Below are positions 40,739-50,232 of a stretch of 64,000 nt of DNA, in pieces (positions within the stretch are counted from its first letter, which is position 1; each line of letters starts with the position of its first letter). A model generated the notes under the pieces. It worked only from the letters and a program-made list of their open reading frames with translations. It searched no databases and had not been told where the DNA came from. Origin of the DNA: Chitinophaga pinensis (lineage in GTDB: Bacteria > Bacteroidota > Bacteroidia > Chitinophagales > CAMDFR01); the NCBI GenBank assembly GCA_945872405.1, contig CAMBZT010000007.1, forward strand, positions 1 to 64,000, given 5' to 3'. The position numbers and the translations under genes are program-made.

Positions 40739-41152
40739 TTATTTTTTCTTTTTTGCACCTGCTGCTGGGGCTACTGCACCTGCTTTAGGACGCTTCGTAC
40801 CGTATTTAGAACGGCTTTGTTTTCTACCATCAACGCCAGCGGTATCTAATGAACCACGAACAATGTGATAACGAACACCTGGCAAATCTTTTACCCTTCC
40901 ACCTCTGATTAAAACGATGGAGTGCTCTTGCAAGTTATGACCTTCACCTGGGATATAAGCAATGATTTCAATGCTATTGGTCAATCTCACCTTAGCTACC
41001 TTACGTAAAGCGGAGTTAGGTTTTTTTGGCGTCGTTGTGTATACTCTTGTACATACACCTCTACGTTGCGGACATGAATCTAACGCTCTAGACTTAGATT
41101 TGTACACGATATCGGTACGTCCTTTTCTTACTAATTGTTGTATTGTAGGCAT
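40739..41152 (-). CDS. rpsL: 30S ribosomal protein S12
   Basis: 137 residues, decoding-site protein. [19 protein letters not shown] and the loop [17 protein letters not shown] contain the lysines equivalent to E. coli Lys43 and Lys88, both wild-type, so no streptomycin-resistance change is visible. The C-terminus carries an Ala/Lys tail ([12 protein letters not shown]). First gene of the str operon. Confidence 0.98.
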   Translation of the reverse strand: MPTIQQLVRKGRTDIVYKSKSRALDSCPQRRGVCTRVYTTTPKKPNSALRKVAKVRLTNSIEIIAYIPGEGHNLQEHSIVLIRGGRVKDLPGVRYHIVRGSLDTAGVDGRKQSRSKYGTKRPKAGAVAPAAGAKKKK

Positions 41153-41185
41153 CTTTCTTTTTTAATTCCTTAAAATTTGGGAGTG

Positions 41186-41215
41186 CAAAGATAGACAGTT
41201 TATGATAATAAACAA
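41186..41215 (-). promoter_or_regulatory. Proximal promoter P2 of the str operon
   Basis: Minus strand: TTG (41213-41215), 19-bp spacer, TATCTTTG (41186-41193), then CACTCC. Start expected near 41178, about 25 nt before the rpsL ATG. Confidence 0.75.
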
Positions 41216-41360
41216 GTGATGTGTGGAAAAAAATATTTTCCGTTGTAAACACACCCTATAGCTTATTGTGATTTTGTTAAATCTCTAACAGTACTACCGA
41301 TGACAATCCTTATTTTACAATAAGTTTTTATTCATTCCACTTTTTGTTGAAAGCGGGTTG

Positions 41361-41392
41361 CAAAAGTATAGACTTTATTTTACTAATCCAAA
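41361..41392 (-). promoter_or_regulatory. Distal promoter P1 of the str operon
   Basis: Minus strand: TTTG (41389-41392), 20-bp spacer, TACTTTTG (41361-41368). It gives a leader of about 200 nt before rpsL. Confidence 0.72.
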
Positions 41393-41525
41393 TAATATTT
41401 TGTTCAAAACAATTATTTAACCCTAAACTGACACTGAAATAATTTGGAACGATATTATACGCTCAATGCTAACAAATTAGAATGCAAAATCGAGATATTT
41501 AAGGGGTCTAAAGAAATGCTAAGAT

Positions 41526-42269
41526 TTACCAACTGCCCCCTGCACCGCCACCACCAGAACTGCCGCCGCCAAAGCCACCAAAACCGCCACCACCAGATCC
41601 GCCGCCGCTCCAGCCACCACCGCCACCTATTCCTCCCCAGCCTGAGTTGTACCCACCACGAGAAATGGTGGAACTACCAAACCTAGGAAGAATAAAAACC
41701 ACTAGAAGGATAAAAATGAGAAATAAAATGATAAAAGTTTTTGGCGAGAAATTGTTTGGCTTTTCGTCATCCTTACTAAACTTACCGGTTAAATATCCTT
41801 GAATTTTTTCTATACCTGCATTCACAGCGGCATCATAATCATCATGCTTTAAGTAGGGCTTCATATCATCTTCAATGATATGCTTACAAACAATATCTGG
41901 TAAGACATCCTCTACTCCTCTTCCCGGTACTATAAAAAGTTTATGATCATCTATGGCAAGAAAAATGAGCACCCCGTTGTCTTTCTGAGCATTGCTGCCA
42001 ATGCCCCACTGATTAAAAAGTTTGATAGCAAAATCTGATACATCAGCTCCCTCAGTTGTAGAAACAAGTACCACTGCAATTTGATTACTCGTTTCTTGAT
42101 TGTAAGTAAGCAATTTGGCCTCAAGTGAAGATGCATTATTCAAGTAGTGCCCATAATCATTTACTAAATGCGGAGGTGAGAATGGCTCAGGTATATTTTG
42201 TGCGAGCAACTGAACTGATACACACAAGGCAATCAGTCCTATAAAGCAATGTTTAAAAAATTTATTCAT
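41526..42269 (-). CDS. TPM-domain (YgcG-like) membrane protein with Gly-rich tail
   Basis: 247 residues from the ATG at 42269, which overlaps the end of the preceding gene by 8 bp. The ORF is open to 42284, but the later ATG starts directly with the signal sequence MNKFFKHCFIGLIALCVSVQ. A TPM domain follows at about residues 30-160 (VNDYGHYLN, NQIAVVLVSTTEG, DNGVLIFLAIDDHKLFIVPG, the last being its signature). One transmembrane helix (FIILFLIFILLVVFILP) precedes a Gly/Ser/Trp-rich C-terminal tail that probably faces the cytoplasm. TPM proteins are implicated in envelope stress and, in plants, photosystem repair; biochemical activity is uncertain. Third gene of lemA-TPM-TPM. Confidence 0.87.
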   Translation of the reverse strand: MNKFFKHCFIGLIALCVSVQLLAQNIPEPFSPPHLVNDYGHYLNNASSLEAKLLTYNQETSNQIAVVLVSTTEGADVSDFAIKLFNQWGIGSNAQKDNGVLIFLAIDDHKLFIVPGRGVEDVLPDIVCKHIIEDDMKPYLKHDDYDAAVNAGIEKIQGYLTGKFSKDDEKPNNFSPKTFIILFLIFILLVVFILPRFGSSTISRGGYNSGWGGIGGGGGWSGGGSGGGGFGGFGGGSSGGGGAGGSW

Positions 42270-42699
42270 AGCTAATTTCATCACTTAATTCATTCTCATT
42301 GTTAGCATGAACAGGGAAGTCGCCTTTTAGTATATTTGTAATGCTCTCAATGCTATACTTCAGGCCTTCAAAATATTTTTCGTCTTTGAAATAAGTAATT
42401 GAATGATCACTTGTTTGTGTCCAAAATTCATGCGGTAGTTTTGCATAAATTCCCTCATCACCAGCGATGGCAAACTTTTTATCTTTCACAACTAAATACA
42501 AGATAATCCCATTTCTTGCTTTTGTTTTGGTAAGTCCGAGGCTCACTAATAACTCACAAGCTTTTGTAAGCACATCACCTGGACAGCTATCATTTAGATG
42601 AATTTTAATTTCACAAGAGGTGAGTAATTCGGAAGCTTTTATCAAGTCTATAAGACTTTTCTTTTGCGGTTCCGTTAAAATATTTTTGTAAGATGTCAT
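42262..42699 (-). CDS. TPM-domain protein without signal peptide
   Basis: 145 residues from the ATG at 42699, which overlaps the lemA stop region. The frame is open to 42777, but the extra residues lie inside lemA and look non-coding. The protein is a lone TPM domain, with EIKIHLNDSCPGDVLTKACE, then NGIILYLVVKDKKFAIAGDEG, the domain signature. It has no signal peptide and no transmembrane helix, so it is probably cytoplasmic, unlike its neighbour. The two TPM genes and lemA are packed with overlaps and must be co-transcribed. Confidence 0.82.
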   Translation of the reverse strand: MTSYKNILTEPQKKSLIDLIKASELLTSCEIKIHLNDSCPGDVLTKACELLVSLGLTKTKARNGIILYLVVKDKKFAIAGDEGIYAKLPHEFWTQTSDHSITYFKDEKYFEGLKYSIESITNILKGDFPVHANNENELSDEISYE

Positions 42700-42701
42700 G
42701 T

Positions 42702-43292
42702 TTAGAATTTCACCTTTGGAGCATTTTCTGTTCCTGCATCTGCTTTGAAATATGCTTTTTTCTGAAAGCCAAACCAACTTGCAGTAAAGTTGCGTGGGAA
42801 CTGTTGTATAAATGCATTGTAATCTTTTACAGCATCATTAAAATTATTTCGCTCCGTATTAATTCTATTTTCTGTACCTTCTAATTGGACTTGCAAATCA
42901 CGAAATGCCTCCGTTGTTTTTAGATCAGGATAACTCTCTGATATCGCCAACAAGCGAGATAAGGCGCCAGATAATTGCGCTTGTGCTGCTTGGAATTTAG
43001 CCAAATTTTCTTCCGTTAATTCATCTGCTGACAATTGAACACTAGTGGCCTTGGATCGAGCTTCAATGACCTTTTCAAGTGTTTCTTGCTCAAACTTGGC
43101 TGAACCTTTTACAGTTTCAATTAAGTTGGGAATTAAATCGGATCGTCTTTGATAAGCGGATTGAACCTTAGCCCATTCACCATCCACATTTTCACGTTTA
43201 GCCACCATGCTGTTGTAGCCACAAGAAGAAAGGGAGCCAATAAAACCCATCATGATTATGGCATAGCTTACTTTTAGAAATGTTGTTTTCAC
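42702..43292 (-). CDS. lemA: LemA-family lipoprotein
   Basis: 196 residues. A signal peptide ends in a lipobox (SLSSC, lipidated Cys24), and the LemA coiled helical domain has RRSDLIPNLIETVKGSAKFE and LLAISESYPDLKTTEAFRDL. LemA proteins are envelope proteins of unclear function, often encoded beside TPM-domain genes, as here. No strong promoter could be assigned upstream; TATCTTTA-like sequence occurs near 43325. Confidence 0.92.
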   Translation of the reverse strand: MKTTFLKVSYAIIMMGFIGSLSSCGYNSMVAKRENVDGEWAKVQSAYQRRSDLIPNLIETVKGSAKFEQETLEKVIEARSKATSVQLSADELTEENLAKFQAAQAQLSGALSRLLAISESYPDLKTTEAFRDLQVQLEGTENRINTERNNFNDAVKDYNAFIQQFPRNFTASWFGFQKKAYFKADAGTENAPKVKF

Positions 43293-43593
43293 TATAATGT
43301 TATTTTATGAATAAAAAGATAAAGATAGCAAATAATCACGCTTGATTTAAATGAATTTATAACCCTTCCATGCTAGAATTATCTATCCTACCAAAAGCGT
43401 ATACAAATCTGGCCAATTTGATTCTTCATTTTTCTCGACACTTCTTAAAAAAACAATTCCATCGTTATTGCCACTCAATGATTTTTTTATCGTTTTGACA
43501 AAATAACATTACTTTTTTAGTCTATTTAATTTATCTATTTGGCATTCAATTTTTTATTGTGATAATAAAATTATCAGATGGATTAGGTTGCAC
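43293..43593. other. AT-rich intergenic region between lemA and the cytochrome gene
   Basis: Divergent intergenic stretch. I see no gene, strong promoter pair or terminator in this part. Confidence 0.4.
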
Positions 43594-43713
43594 AAGGGAC
43601 TGAGGGCAGTACCATGTACTGCAAAAGGCCCGACCATGGCGAAGTTAAACGACATTAGTGCAGGTGCTTCTTCCTGCAATATTAGGAAGTAAAACTGCCA
43701 TAGTTGCGCCCTA
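43594..43713. repeat. GC-rich hairpin element, candidate dispersed Bacteroidota repeat
   Basis: A GC-rich island bounded by AAGGGACTGAGGG and TTGCGCCC. It holds a perfect GCAGTAC/GTACTGC hairpin (43606-43622), the motif AGGCCCGACC, and a second TGCAGG/CCTGCA hairpin (43659-43678). The pattern GGGACTGA...GGCCCGACC...GCGCCC recalls intergenic repeats I have seen widely in Bacteroidota genomes; their function is not known to me. No coding potential. Confidence 0.5.
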
Positions 43714-43752
43714 AAACAAAAAGGTATCATATATTGTTTAGAGGATAAGCAG

Positions 43753-43760
43753 TATATTTG
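43753..43760 (+). promoter_or_regulatory. Possible -7 element of the cytochrome gene promoter
   Basis: TATATTTG, a perfect TAnnTTTG match 26 bp ahead of the ATG. The nearest TTG upstream is only 16 bp away, so the promoter is provisional. Confidence 0.4.
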
Positions 43761-43786
43761 AATATCATTCTTGGCTTTAACAATTT

Positions 43787-45733
43787 ATGAAAAAAACGAT
43801 TATCATTTTTTTATTCTCTCTGGTAATAATATCCATTCTTTCTTTGATTGAATATGAAAGACCCGACGATCGTTTTTCACCTTCTGCCCATTTAGAATAT
43901 GTAAAGGAAAGTCTACGTGGTGGCCCCATTGATAGTGGCGAGTTTTTTTTAGTACCTGAAAGATGTGCGGGCTGTCATGGTTACGATTCATTACATATTG
44001 CAAACATTGATGCAGCAGGCAATGACATTAATTTAGTGGATGATTGGAGTACTTCAATGATGGCTTTATCGGCAAAAGATCCATTATGGCTTGCCAAAGT
44101 GAGGCATGAAATGTTGGTCAATCCTGGACATGCAACAGAGCTACAATCATTGTGTACCAAGTGTCATGCTCCAATGGGAAATTTTAAAGCCCATTTTTCT
44201 GGGCATCCTGATTATTCGTTAGAAGACTTAGCGACAGACAGTTTAGGAAAAGCTGGAGTGGCATGCATGGGCTGTCATAGTATTGGTACAGATGGTCTAG
44301 GATCTCGATTTACTGGGGATATTCCATATGATACGAATCATGTAGCATATGGACCTTTTGTTGCACCAATGGCTGGACCAATGCAATTATATGTTGGGAT
44401 AACACCGACTCACAGTACGCATGTTAGTCAGAGTAGAATGTGTTCTCCCTGTCACACATTAATTTCGAATACAGTTGATTTGTCAGGAATACCTACAGGT
44501 GGTACATTTGTTGAGCAGGCAACCTACCATGAGTGGCTGAATTCAGAGTTTCCCAGTCAAGAAAAGCCTTGTCAATCTTGCCACATGCCCCAATTGGAAG
44601 AACCTGTAAAAATTGCAGTTGGCTATACTGCGCTACCAGGAAGATCCCCTTTCAATCAACATATTTTTGCAGGAGCCAATTCATTTATGGTGGCATTAAT
44701 GAAGAATAATAAAGATAGTCTTGGGATTGTGGCAAGAGACACCGATTTTAATCAAACGATTTCCGCTATCGATCAAATGCTGCGTTATAATACCTTAGAT
44801 ATCAATGCGAGTTTTGACAAAATATTGAATGATTCGGTTTTTATCGATATTGAATTAGTTAATAAAGCCGGTCATAAATTTCCCAGTGGTTATCCTTCGA
44901 GAAGAGCCATTCTACAATGCATTGTCACCACAGCGAATGGCGATACCTTATTTGCTTCTGGCAAGTTAAGAAGTGACGGTGAATTGTTATTTCCAGTGCT
45001 ACCTTTTGAGTCGCATCATGATATTATCAATGACCAGATGCAAAATCAAATTTATGAAATGGTGATGGCCGATGTTGCAGGTAATAGAACTACCGTGCTA
45101 GAACGAGCGGCTTCTGTATTGAAAGACAATCGGCTGGTTCCAAAGGGTTTTAGCAGCAGCTTTTATACTTACGATACCTGTCGTGTTGTTGGAAATGCCA
45201 GTACTGATGTTGACTTTAACAAAGTAGCTGGTGTGCAGGGCTCTGGAAAAGATATTGTTCATTACCATATTCCTTTATTGGGCTATTCGGGAGTGGTTAC
45301 GGTCTATACTCAGATGTTTTATGTATCAGTCCCACCATCGTGGCTTAGCGAAATGTTCACTTTCTCCGCATTCGAGATTGATCGTTTTAAAACCATGTAT
45401 ACTGCTGCTGACAAAACACCCAAATTAGTTGCCGTGGATACTATCTCGAACTTAGTGATTCCCAATTCTATTGTACGAATTGCAGAAAATTCATTACAAA
45501 TATTTCCAAATCCTTCATTGGATGGGAAAATACAAATTATGAGCAAAGATCTGGATATTCAATCATTGGATGTTTTTGATATCAATGGTAATATAACACA
45601 ACACTTTGATTCTGGTGCGTTCAACATGGACAAAGTCAATATGCAAATAGGCAATTCTAATGGAACCTACTTTTTGCGATTTAGAATTGGTGGTGCTCAA
45701 TCAGTTAAAAAAATTATCATTCTCGGCAAATAA
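43787..45733 (+). CDS. Secreted five-haem cytochrome c with T9SS sorting domain
   Basis: 648 residues. An N-terminal signal or anchor sequence (TIIIFLFSLVIISILSLIEY) precedes five CxxCH haem-binding motifs: Cys60 (CAGCH), Cys123 (CTKCH), Cys160 (CMGCH), Cys219 (CSPCH) and Cys262 (CQSCH). The arrangement resembles the cytochrome c-554/multihaem family, and the later NKAGHKFPSGYPSRRAIL segment is typical of these proteins' C-terminal domain. The last ~80 residues are a T9SS sorting domain (IFPNPSLDGKIQIMS, then NGTYFLRFRIGG). A haem protein exported to or beyond the outer-membrane surface suggests extracellular electron transfer or surface redox chemistry; donor and acceptor are unknown. The CRTAC1-like gene starts 44 bp downstream. 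Confidence 0.87.
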   Translation: MKKTIIIFLFSLVIISILSLIEYERPDDRFSPSAHLEYVKESLRGGPIDSGEFFLVPERCAGCHGYDSLHIANIDAAGNDINLVDDWSTSMMALSAKDPLWLAKVRHEMLVNPGHATELQSLCTKCHAPMGNFKAHFSGHPDYSLEDLATDSLGKAGVACMGCHSIGTDGLGSRFTGDIPYDTNHVAYGPFVAPMAGPMQLYVGITPTHSTHVSQSRMCSPCHTLISNTVDLSGIPTGGTFVEQATYHEWLNSEFPSQEKPCQSCHMPQLEEPVKIAVGYTALPGRSPFNQHIFAGANSFMVALMKNNKDSLGIVARDTDFNQTISAIDQMLRYNTLDINASFDKILNDSVFIDIELVNKAGHKFPSGYPSRRAILQCIVTTANGDTLFASGKLRSDGELLFPVLPFESHHDIINDQMQNQIYEMVMADVAGNRTTVLERAASVLKDNRLVPKGFSSSFYTYDTCRVVGNASTDVDFNKVAGVQGSGKDIVHYHIPLLGYSGVVTVYTQMFYVSVPPSWLSEMFTFSAFEIDRFKTMYTAADKTPKLVAVDTISNLVIPNSIVRIAENSLQIFPNPSLDGKIQIMSKDLDIQSLDVFDINGNITQHFDSGAFNMDKVNMQIGNSNGTYFLRFRIGGAQSVKKIIILGK

Positions 45734-45777
45734 TGTTAATTTTACTTAACATTAAATTAAAATTAACCCATACAACG

Positions 45778-48639
45778 ATGAAAAAAAACAACCTATTTTT
45801 AAAAGGTACATTAATGCTTTTGATAATTCTCTCATCATCTGCCATAGCACAAATTAGTTTCACAAATTCAAATATGGATTTAAAAAGAGCCAATTTTAAG
45901 AGTGGTGGCCCTGTAACAGTGATAGACTGGAATAATGATGGTAGAGATGATATTGTAAGGTTAGAAGTTGGGCATAAAGCGTATGTAGAGATTCAGAGAG
46001 CTGATGGCAAGTTCGACTCCTTGTATATCGCTGATTTTGGTGGTTCTTCTGGATGGGCATGGGCGATGGCTGTTGCTGATGTTGATGGGAATGGCTACAA
46101 AGATATTATTGCCGGTGGCTCAGGCTCTGCTGGTGTAAAATTGATGAAAACAAATGCAGGAGGACTGCTGGGTGCTATTGTCTCTTTACCCTCTTCGGTA
46201 TTTTTTCTTCAAAATATAACAATGGCTGATTTTAATAATGATGGCGAAATAGACATTTTTGCTTGTGATGATAATGCTCAAAATCATATTTATTTGAACT
46301 CTGGTGGTACTTTCACCCATTCGCCTTCTGTTATTGATTTTGATGTTACCACTACTGATGATTCAGGAAATTATGGTTCTGTATGGACAGATTTTGACGA
46401 TGACGGAGATTTAGATTTATATATTGCTAAATGTCGTCAGAGTGTAACAAGTCCAAGTGATGGAAGAAGAATTAATGTCATGTTCAGAAATGATGGCGGA
46501 GGTGTCTTCACAGAATCTGCTGCAACTTATGGTTTAGCGGTGGGGTGGCAATCTTGGACTGCTGCCTTTGGTGATATTGACAACGATGGCGACCAAGATT
46601 TAATGTTAACGAATCATGATCATGAAAGTCAGATTTTGAGAAATGATGGCACAGGACATTATACTGATATCACCTCAATCACACTATTCGACATCACTGA
46701 TATTACGCCAATACAGAGTGTGATGGAAGATTTCGACAATGATGGTTTTATGGACATTTTTGTGACAGGTTCAGCAAGTAGAATGTATAGAAATACCGGT
46801 ACAGGGACTTTCACCAGAGTAAATGGTTTGTTTGATGCCAATGACATGTTATCTTTTGCCATCGGAGATTTGAATCATGATGGCTTTATTGATATTTATT
46901 CCTCTTATGGTAATATATATGTAACACCATCTTCTTCTATCAATGATGTTTATTGGGAAAACAGTGGTAATGGAAATCACTTCCTCACCCTTCATCTCGA
47001 AGGTGTAGCAAGTAATATAGATGCCATTGGAGCCAAGGTAAAAATATATGGCCCGTGGGGTGTACAAGTGAGAGAAGTAAAATGTGGTGAAAGTTATGGA
47101 ACGGTGAATACAGGCTCAGTGCACTTCGGGTTAGGCACTTCAACAACAATAGACTCTGTTGCTATTTCATGGCCTTCGGGCGCGCACCAAACAGTAGTAA
47201 ATCCTTCCGCTGATCAATTTATTTCTGTAAAAGAAGGAGGATGTGTTTCTCCGGAGGCGATAATTACCGCAAGTGGACCATTGGTTATTTGCACTGGTTC
47301 TAGCGTTACCTTGACGGCACCTGCAGGATATTCTTATTTATGGAGTGATGGCTCAACCAATCAAACGCTTATTATAACTACCCCTGGGGACTATAGTGTT
47401 GAAGTTACTGAATTAGGAAATGCTTGCGTTGGAATTTCTAATTCCCTTTATGTTGGTCCACCAGCAGCAGAAATAATTGAAATAGCAGTAACTGGCGACT
47501 TGACATTCTGTGCCGGAGCATCGGTAACCCTTAATGCCACTGCAGGTTATTCGCATTATACTTGGACTAGTTCTAGCGACACTACGGCATCTACTTCTAT
47601 TACAAGCAGTGGTACTTATACGGTTACCATTAATGGCGTTTGTGAACCATTCACTTCTGCCCCAGTAAGTGTGATAGTTATTACTCCTGTTGCACCCACT
47701 TCTACAGATGCAACTATTATTGAATCAGGTAGCACAACACTTAATGCCACTGGTACCAATCTACGTTGGTTCAGTGATGCGGCGGGTAGTCTTTCGATTG
47801 GTTCGGGAGCTAGCTATACCACTCCAATTCTTACAGATACCACCATGTATTATATGCAAACTAGCACAAGTTTTGGTGGCGCAATGGCACAGGCTGGAAA
47901 GATGGATGCAAGCGGTGCAGGTTATAGTGGAAGTACCGCTACAAATGCATTAACTTATTTTGATGTACTAAAATCAAGTACCTTAAAAACTGTAAAAGTA
48001 TATACGAATTTAGCAGGTACTAGAAAATTTGAATTAAGAGATAATATGAATGCTTTATTGAATAGTACGACAGTGGCCGTGGCGGTGGATAGTCAAGTTA
48101 TTACATTAAATTGGCCATTAGTACCAGGCGTAAATTATACGATTAGTACAGATTCTACGACCAATAAAGCCATTTCTTCATGGGGATTTGCCTCACCGAA
48201 ATTAAAAAGACATACCTCAGGGGTTAGCTATCCATATCTTGCGAGTGACTTGCTGAGCATCACGAATTCGTCGTTCGGTACAGGATTCTACTATTATTTT
48301 TACGATTGGAATATACAAGCAGAAAACGACACTTGTTATAGTGCATTGGTTCCGGTGACAGTCTTTGTAAATAAAATAGCTCCTAATAGCATTGCTTCAC
48401 TCGAAGATGTTGGTTTGTCAGTTTATCCTAATCCAGCGACAAACAATGTATTTATCGAGAATGAGCATGCGGGTATTTTAACCATCACTTTAAATGATAT
48501 CACAGGCAAGGAATTAATGAGAGAACAAACAAGCAGTAGCAAAACGAATATTGATATTAGCAAATTTGCAGCTGGCGTGTATGCAATTAATATCATTAAA
48601 AACGAGCAGAAGATTACTTATAAATTGGTGATTCAATAA
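45778..48639 (+). CDS. CRTAC1-like FG-GAP/UnbV protein with T9SS sorting domain
   Basis: 953 residues from the ATG at 45778, where the signal peptide starts (MKKNNLFLKGTLMLLIILSS...IAQ). The frame extends upstream to 45733 without a signal-like start. Seven calcium-binding FG-GAP/VCBS repeats form a predicted beta-propeller (IDWNNDGRDDIV, ADVDGNGYKDII, ADFNNDGEIDIF, TDFDDDGDLDLY, GDIDNDGDQDLM, EDFDNDGFMDIF, GDLNHDGFIDIY). An ASPIC/UnbV domain follows (GAKVKIYGPWGVQVREVK, HFGLGTSTTIDSVAISWPSG), then Ig-like domains and a type A sorting domain (VYPNPATNNVFIENEHAG). It is a surface or secreted protein, possibly a partner of the upstream cytochrome. Confidence 0.87.
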   Translation: MKKNNLFLKGTLMLLIILSSSAIAQISFTNSNMDLKRANFKSGGPVTVIDWNNDGRDDIVRLEVGHKAYVEIQRADGKFDSLYIADFGGSSGWAWAMAVADVDGNGYKDIIAGGSGSAGVKLMKTNAGGLLGAIVSLPSSVFFLQNITMADFNNDGEIDIFACDDNAQNHIYLNSGGTFTHSPSVIDFDVTTTDDSGNYGSVWTDFDDDGDLDLYIAKCRQSVTSPSDGRRINVMFRNDGGGVFTESAATYGLAVGWQSWTAAFGDIDNDGDQDLMLTNHDHESQILRNDGTGHYTDITSITLFDITDITPIQSVMEDFDNDGFMDIFVTGSASRMYRNTGTGTFTRVNGLFDANDMLSFAIGDLNHDGFIDIYSSYGNIYVTPSSSINDVYWENSGNGNHFLTLHLEGVASNIDAIGAKVKIYGPWGVQVREVKCGESYGTVNTGSVHFGLGTSTTIDSVAISWPSGAHQTVVNPSADQFISVKEGGCVSPEAIITASGPLVICTGSSVTLTAPAGYSYLWSDGSTNQTLIITTPGDYSVEVTELGNACVGISNSLYVGPPAAEIIEIAVTGDLTFCAGASVTLNATAGYSHYTWTSSSDTTASTSITSSGTYTVTINGVCEPFTSAPVSVIVITPVAPTSTDATIIESGSTTLNATGTNLRWFSDAAGSLSIGSGASYTTPILTDTTMYYMQTSTSFGGAMAQAGKMDASGAGYSGSTATNALTYFDVLKSSTLKTVKVYTNLAGTRKFELRDNMNALLNSTTVAVAVDSQVITLNWPLVPGVNYTISTDSTTNKAISSWGFASPKLKRHTSGVSYPYLASDLLSITNSSFGTGFYYYFYDWNIQAENDTCYSALVPVTVFVNKIAPNSIASLEDVGLSVYPNPATNNVFIENEHAGILTITLNDITGKELMREQTSSSKTNIDISKFAAGVYAINIIKNEQKITYKLVIQ

Positions 48640-48661
48640 AATAACTTCGATTTAAACTTAT

Positions 48662-48693
48662 AAAAAAGCACTCAATTATTTGAGTGCTTTTTT
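48662..48693 (+). terminator. Terminator after the CRTAC1-like gene
   Basis: A perfect 14-bp inverted repeat (AAAAAAGCACTCAA) with a TTAT loop and a T6 tail, 23 bp past the stop codon. Confidence 0.92.
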
Positions 48694-48733
48694 AGTTTAA
48701 GATCAGAATTTCTTTTCTTCTTTTTGTATTATT

Positions 48734-48776
48734 GTGGCGTAGCGGAATTGCAAACTCATTGCCGGTGATACGCCCC
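48734..48776. repeat. GC-rich inverted-repeat element
   Basis: GTGGCGTA at 48734-48741 pairs with TACGCCCC at 48769-48776 with one mismatch, enclosing a GC-richer loop than the surroundings. It lies between two terminators and carries no gene. It is similar in style to the islands at 37939 and 43594. Confidence 0.4.
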
Positions 48777-48783
48777 AAATAAA

Positions 48784-48810
48784 AAAGCCACCCTAATAAA
48801 GAGTGGCTTT
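48784..48810 (-). terminator. Terminator of tRNA-Glu
   Basis: AAAGCCAC/GTGGCTTT stem followed on the minus strand by six T residues, directly after the tRNA 3' end. Confidence 0.82.
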
Positions 48811-48811
48811 G

Positions 48812-48883
48812 TGACCCGTACGAGAATCGAACTCGTATTTCATCCGTGAAAGGGACGTGTCCTAACCGTTAGACGAACGGGCC
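48812..48883 (-). tRNA. tRNA-Glu (anticodon TTC)
   Basis: 72 nt folding as a cloverleaf: acceptor GGCCCGT pairs with ACGGGTC plus discriminator A. The anticodon stem CGTCC/GGATG carries loop CTTTCAC with anticodon TTC, and the T-arm contains GTTCGAT. The 3' CCA is not encoded (the DNA continues CAAAG), so the cca product encoded at 55-56 kb would add it. Confidence 0.95.
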
Positions 48884-48901
48884 AATTCGTAAATTGGAGT
48901 G

Positions 48902-48932
48902 CAAATATAAGGACTTTTATTATTTGATGCAA
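48902..48932 (-). promoter_or_regulatory. Promoter of tRNA-Glu
   Basis: Minus strand: TTG (48930-48932), 20-bp spacer, TATATTTG (48902-48909), then CACTCC, the same initial sequence as at the ribosomal operon promoters. Confidence 0.72.
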
Positions 48933-50136
<1,204 letters not shown>

Positions 50137-50164
50137 GCAATTATAAAAAAAATAAATGATCGAG

Positions 50165-50213
50165 AAAAGGTTATTGAGGTTGAGCAAGAGTCTAACTTTA
50201 ATAACCTTTTTTT
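50165..50213 (+). terminator. Intercistronic hairpin between gap and pgk
   Basis: AAAAGGTTATT at 50165-50175 pairs with AATAACCTTTT at 50200-50210; an inner AGGTT/AACTT stem extends it, and a T run follows. It looks like a terminator, probably partial, that would lower pgk expression relative to gap, or it separates two transcripts. Confidence 0.75.
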
Positions 50214-50232
50214 ATAAAAAAAATAATTTAAC

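Larger units (their letters stand above)
41173..41401. repeat. Leader/promoter repeat, copy B (upstream of rpsL)
   Basis: Homologue of 37685-37913, in the same orientation and the same relation to a ribosomal operon. It keeps both promoters and the CTTAT/ATAAG hairpin, while the segment between hairpin and P2 has diverged most. The rest of 41153-41525 is AT-rich with no gene. Confidence 0.85.

Noticed and set aside
41444-41686. 80-codon plus-strand frame rich in His and Arg
   Set aside because: Antisense of the Gly-rich tail of the TPM-domain protein.
47690-47953. 87-codon plus-strand frame inside the CRTAC1-like gene
   Set aside because: Shadow frame of the Ig-like domain coding sequence, with no start context or domain.
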